Shown: positions 63,495 to 64,000 of the stretch, piece after piece | Layout of the letters: each line of letters opens with the position of its first letter | Position numbering within the stretch: the stretch's first letter is position 1 | Assembly: GCA_005879255.1 (NCBI GenBank) | Contig: VBKY01000038.1 | Coordinates: 4,641 to 68,640 of the forward strand | Direction of reading: 5' to 3' | DNA: 64,000 nt | Source: Deltaproteobacteria bacterium | GTDB taxonomy: Bacteria > Desulfobacterota_B > Binatia > UBA9968 | Translations under genes and position numbers: made by a program | Notes under the pieces: model-generated | Told to the model about the DNA's origin: nothing | The model's input: the letters and a program-made list of their open reading frames with translations, nothing else | Databases searched by the model: none

Positions 63495-63983
63495 TCAGCC
63501 AACGAACAGAGTGAACTTGGCACCGTTTAGGTTGGCCAGGGGCATCGGCGACAGCAAACGCCGGTCGGCAGAAAGTACTCTTTGGGCAATTTCCCAATTC
63601 ACCGGCGGCAGCGGGCTCAGATTGCGAATCTGATCGAGAGTGAAATAGCCCGCGTGGTCGACCTCATGGCCATCCGCATTGGGTTCACCGCTAATCGGTC
63701 GTAAGAGCAGCACGACGTAGATTCCGTTGCCACTGTCAGGATCGTACCGACTTCGAAGGCCCAATACGGCTTCTACTTCAGCCGTCACACCCGCCTCTTC
63801 TAAAACTTCACGTACCACCGCGTGTTCGATGGTTTCATCCGGCTCGATAAAGCCGCCAGGCAGCTGCCAGTTGCCTCTTCCGTGCCGCGACGCTCGGCGC
63901 ACGAGCAAGAGCTGGCCGTCACGCACCACAGCGCCGCCGACACCGATGTTGTAGCCTGAGTTGTACCGTTCAGGGATTGCCAT
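63495..63983 (-). CDS. Nudix hydrolase
   Basis: 162 aa. The Nudix box G-x5-E-x7-REVLEEAG is at residues 44-65 (GFIEPDETIEHAVVREVLEE then AG), with the metal-binding E59, E62 and E63. The N-terminus (GYNIGVGGAVVRDGQLLLVR) and RHGRGNWQLPGGF fit the ADP-ribose/NADH-pyrophosphatase-like subgroup. It is soluble. Substrates are nucleoside diphosphates linked to another group; the exact one is unknown. It lies convergent to the anti-sigma gene near the window end. Confidence 0.88.
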   Translation of the reverse strand: MAIPERYNSGYNIGVGGAVVRDGQLLLVRRASRHGRGNWQLPGGFIEPDETIEHAVVREVLEEAGVTAEVEAVLGLRSRYDPDSGNGIYVVLLLRPISGEPNADGHEVDHAGYFTLDQIRNLSPLPPVNWEIAQRVLSADRRLLSPMPLANLNGAKFTLFVG

Positions 63984-64000
63984 ACAAAACTACAATCTTA

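Noticed and set aside
1..64000. tRNA or rRNA genes
   Set aside because: I saw no T-loop GGTTCGA-type signature in a cloverleaf context and no conserved rRNA block.

Overview
The window is a moderately GC-rich bacterial segment, probably from an uncultured soil or sediment lineage of the Binatota, Tectomicrobia, Rokubacteria or deltaproteobacterial type. This is inferred from gene content only: tandem PF04909 amidohydrolases, orphan NitT/TauT-type substrate-binding proteins without permeases, an F420-type flavin-binding protein, an orphan xanthine-dehydrogenase-type molybdoenzyme subunit and an unusual TPP enzyme. Gram-negative envelope genes (entericidin, many lipoproteins, Tat substrate, YqgE) agree. 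No rRNA, tRNA, CRISPR array or intact prophage was seen.

Layout. 0-7.7 kb: AlkB-like dioxygenase, a Tat-exported amidohydrolase broken by one in-frame TGA, small envelope proteins (entericidin behind a sigma-54-like site, DUF2541-like, a peptidoglycan-binding protein), gene fragments and a LysR regulator. 8.1-23.1 kb: an accessory island. Four copies of a dyad-rich intergenic element (core about 46 bp) lie upstream of genes for envelope-active or secreted proteins: an Asp-box beta-propeller, a broken M15 endolysin, a phospholipase-C-like phosphoesterase, and a lipoprotein followed by a trypsin-like protease and a LysM-M15 peptidase. Several products have Lys/Arg-rich N-termini instead of Sec signals, and two share the peptide LK(K/Q)AVPPPDNPLLR. 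Many genes here are broken. 23.7-24.6 kb: toxin-antitoxin relics. 24.6-32.6 kb: amidohydrolases, TauE/SafE, two substrate-binding proteins, RidA, amidase plus an AtzG-like partner. 32.9-39.1 kb: sensory histidine kinase, truncated sensor, coiled-coil lipoprotein and three NarL/LuxR-type regulator pieces. 39.2-43.9 kb: DsbA-like and DUF11-like secreted proteins sharing a 36-bp upstream element, then an M11 metalloprotease under a c-di-GMP-I riboswitch. 44.3-64 kb: mostly ordinary metabolic and housekeeping genes, ending with an ECF sigma/anti-sigma pair and a Nudix hydrolase.

How the parts may work together. The 8-23 kb island looks like a co-regulated set of envelope-active enzymes, and with the c-di-GMP-controlled protease and DUF11 protein it suggests an investment in surface attachment, lysis or biopolymer degradation. 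This is inference; no secretion apparatus is encoded here. The frequent frameshifts and stops can mean real decay or residual sequencing indels. The 23-bp tandem duplication in the 19.1 kb lipoprotein, the internally deleted IS110 relic and the joined gene fragments are hard to explain as sequencing error, so at least part of the decay looks genuine.
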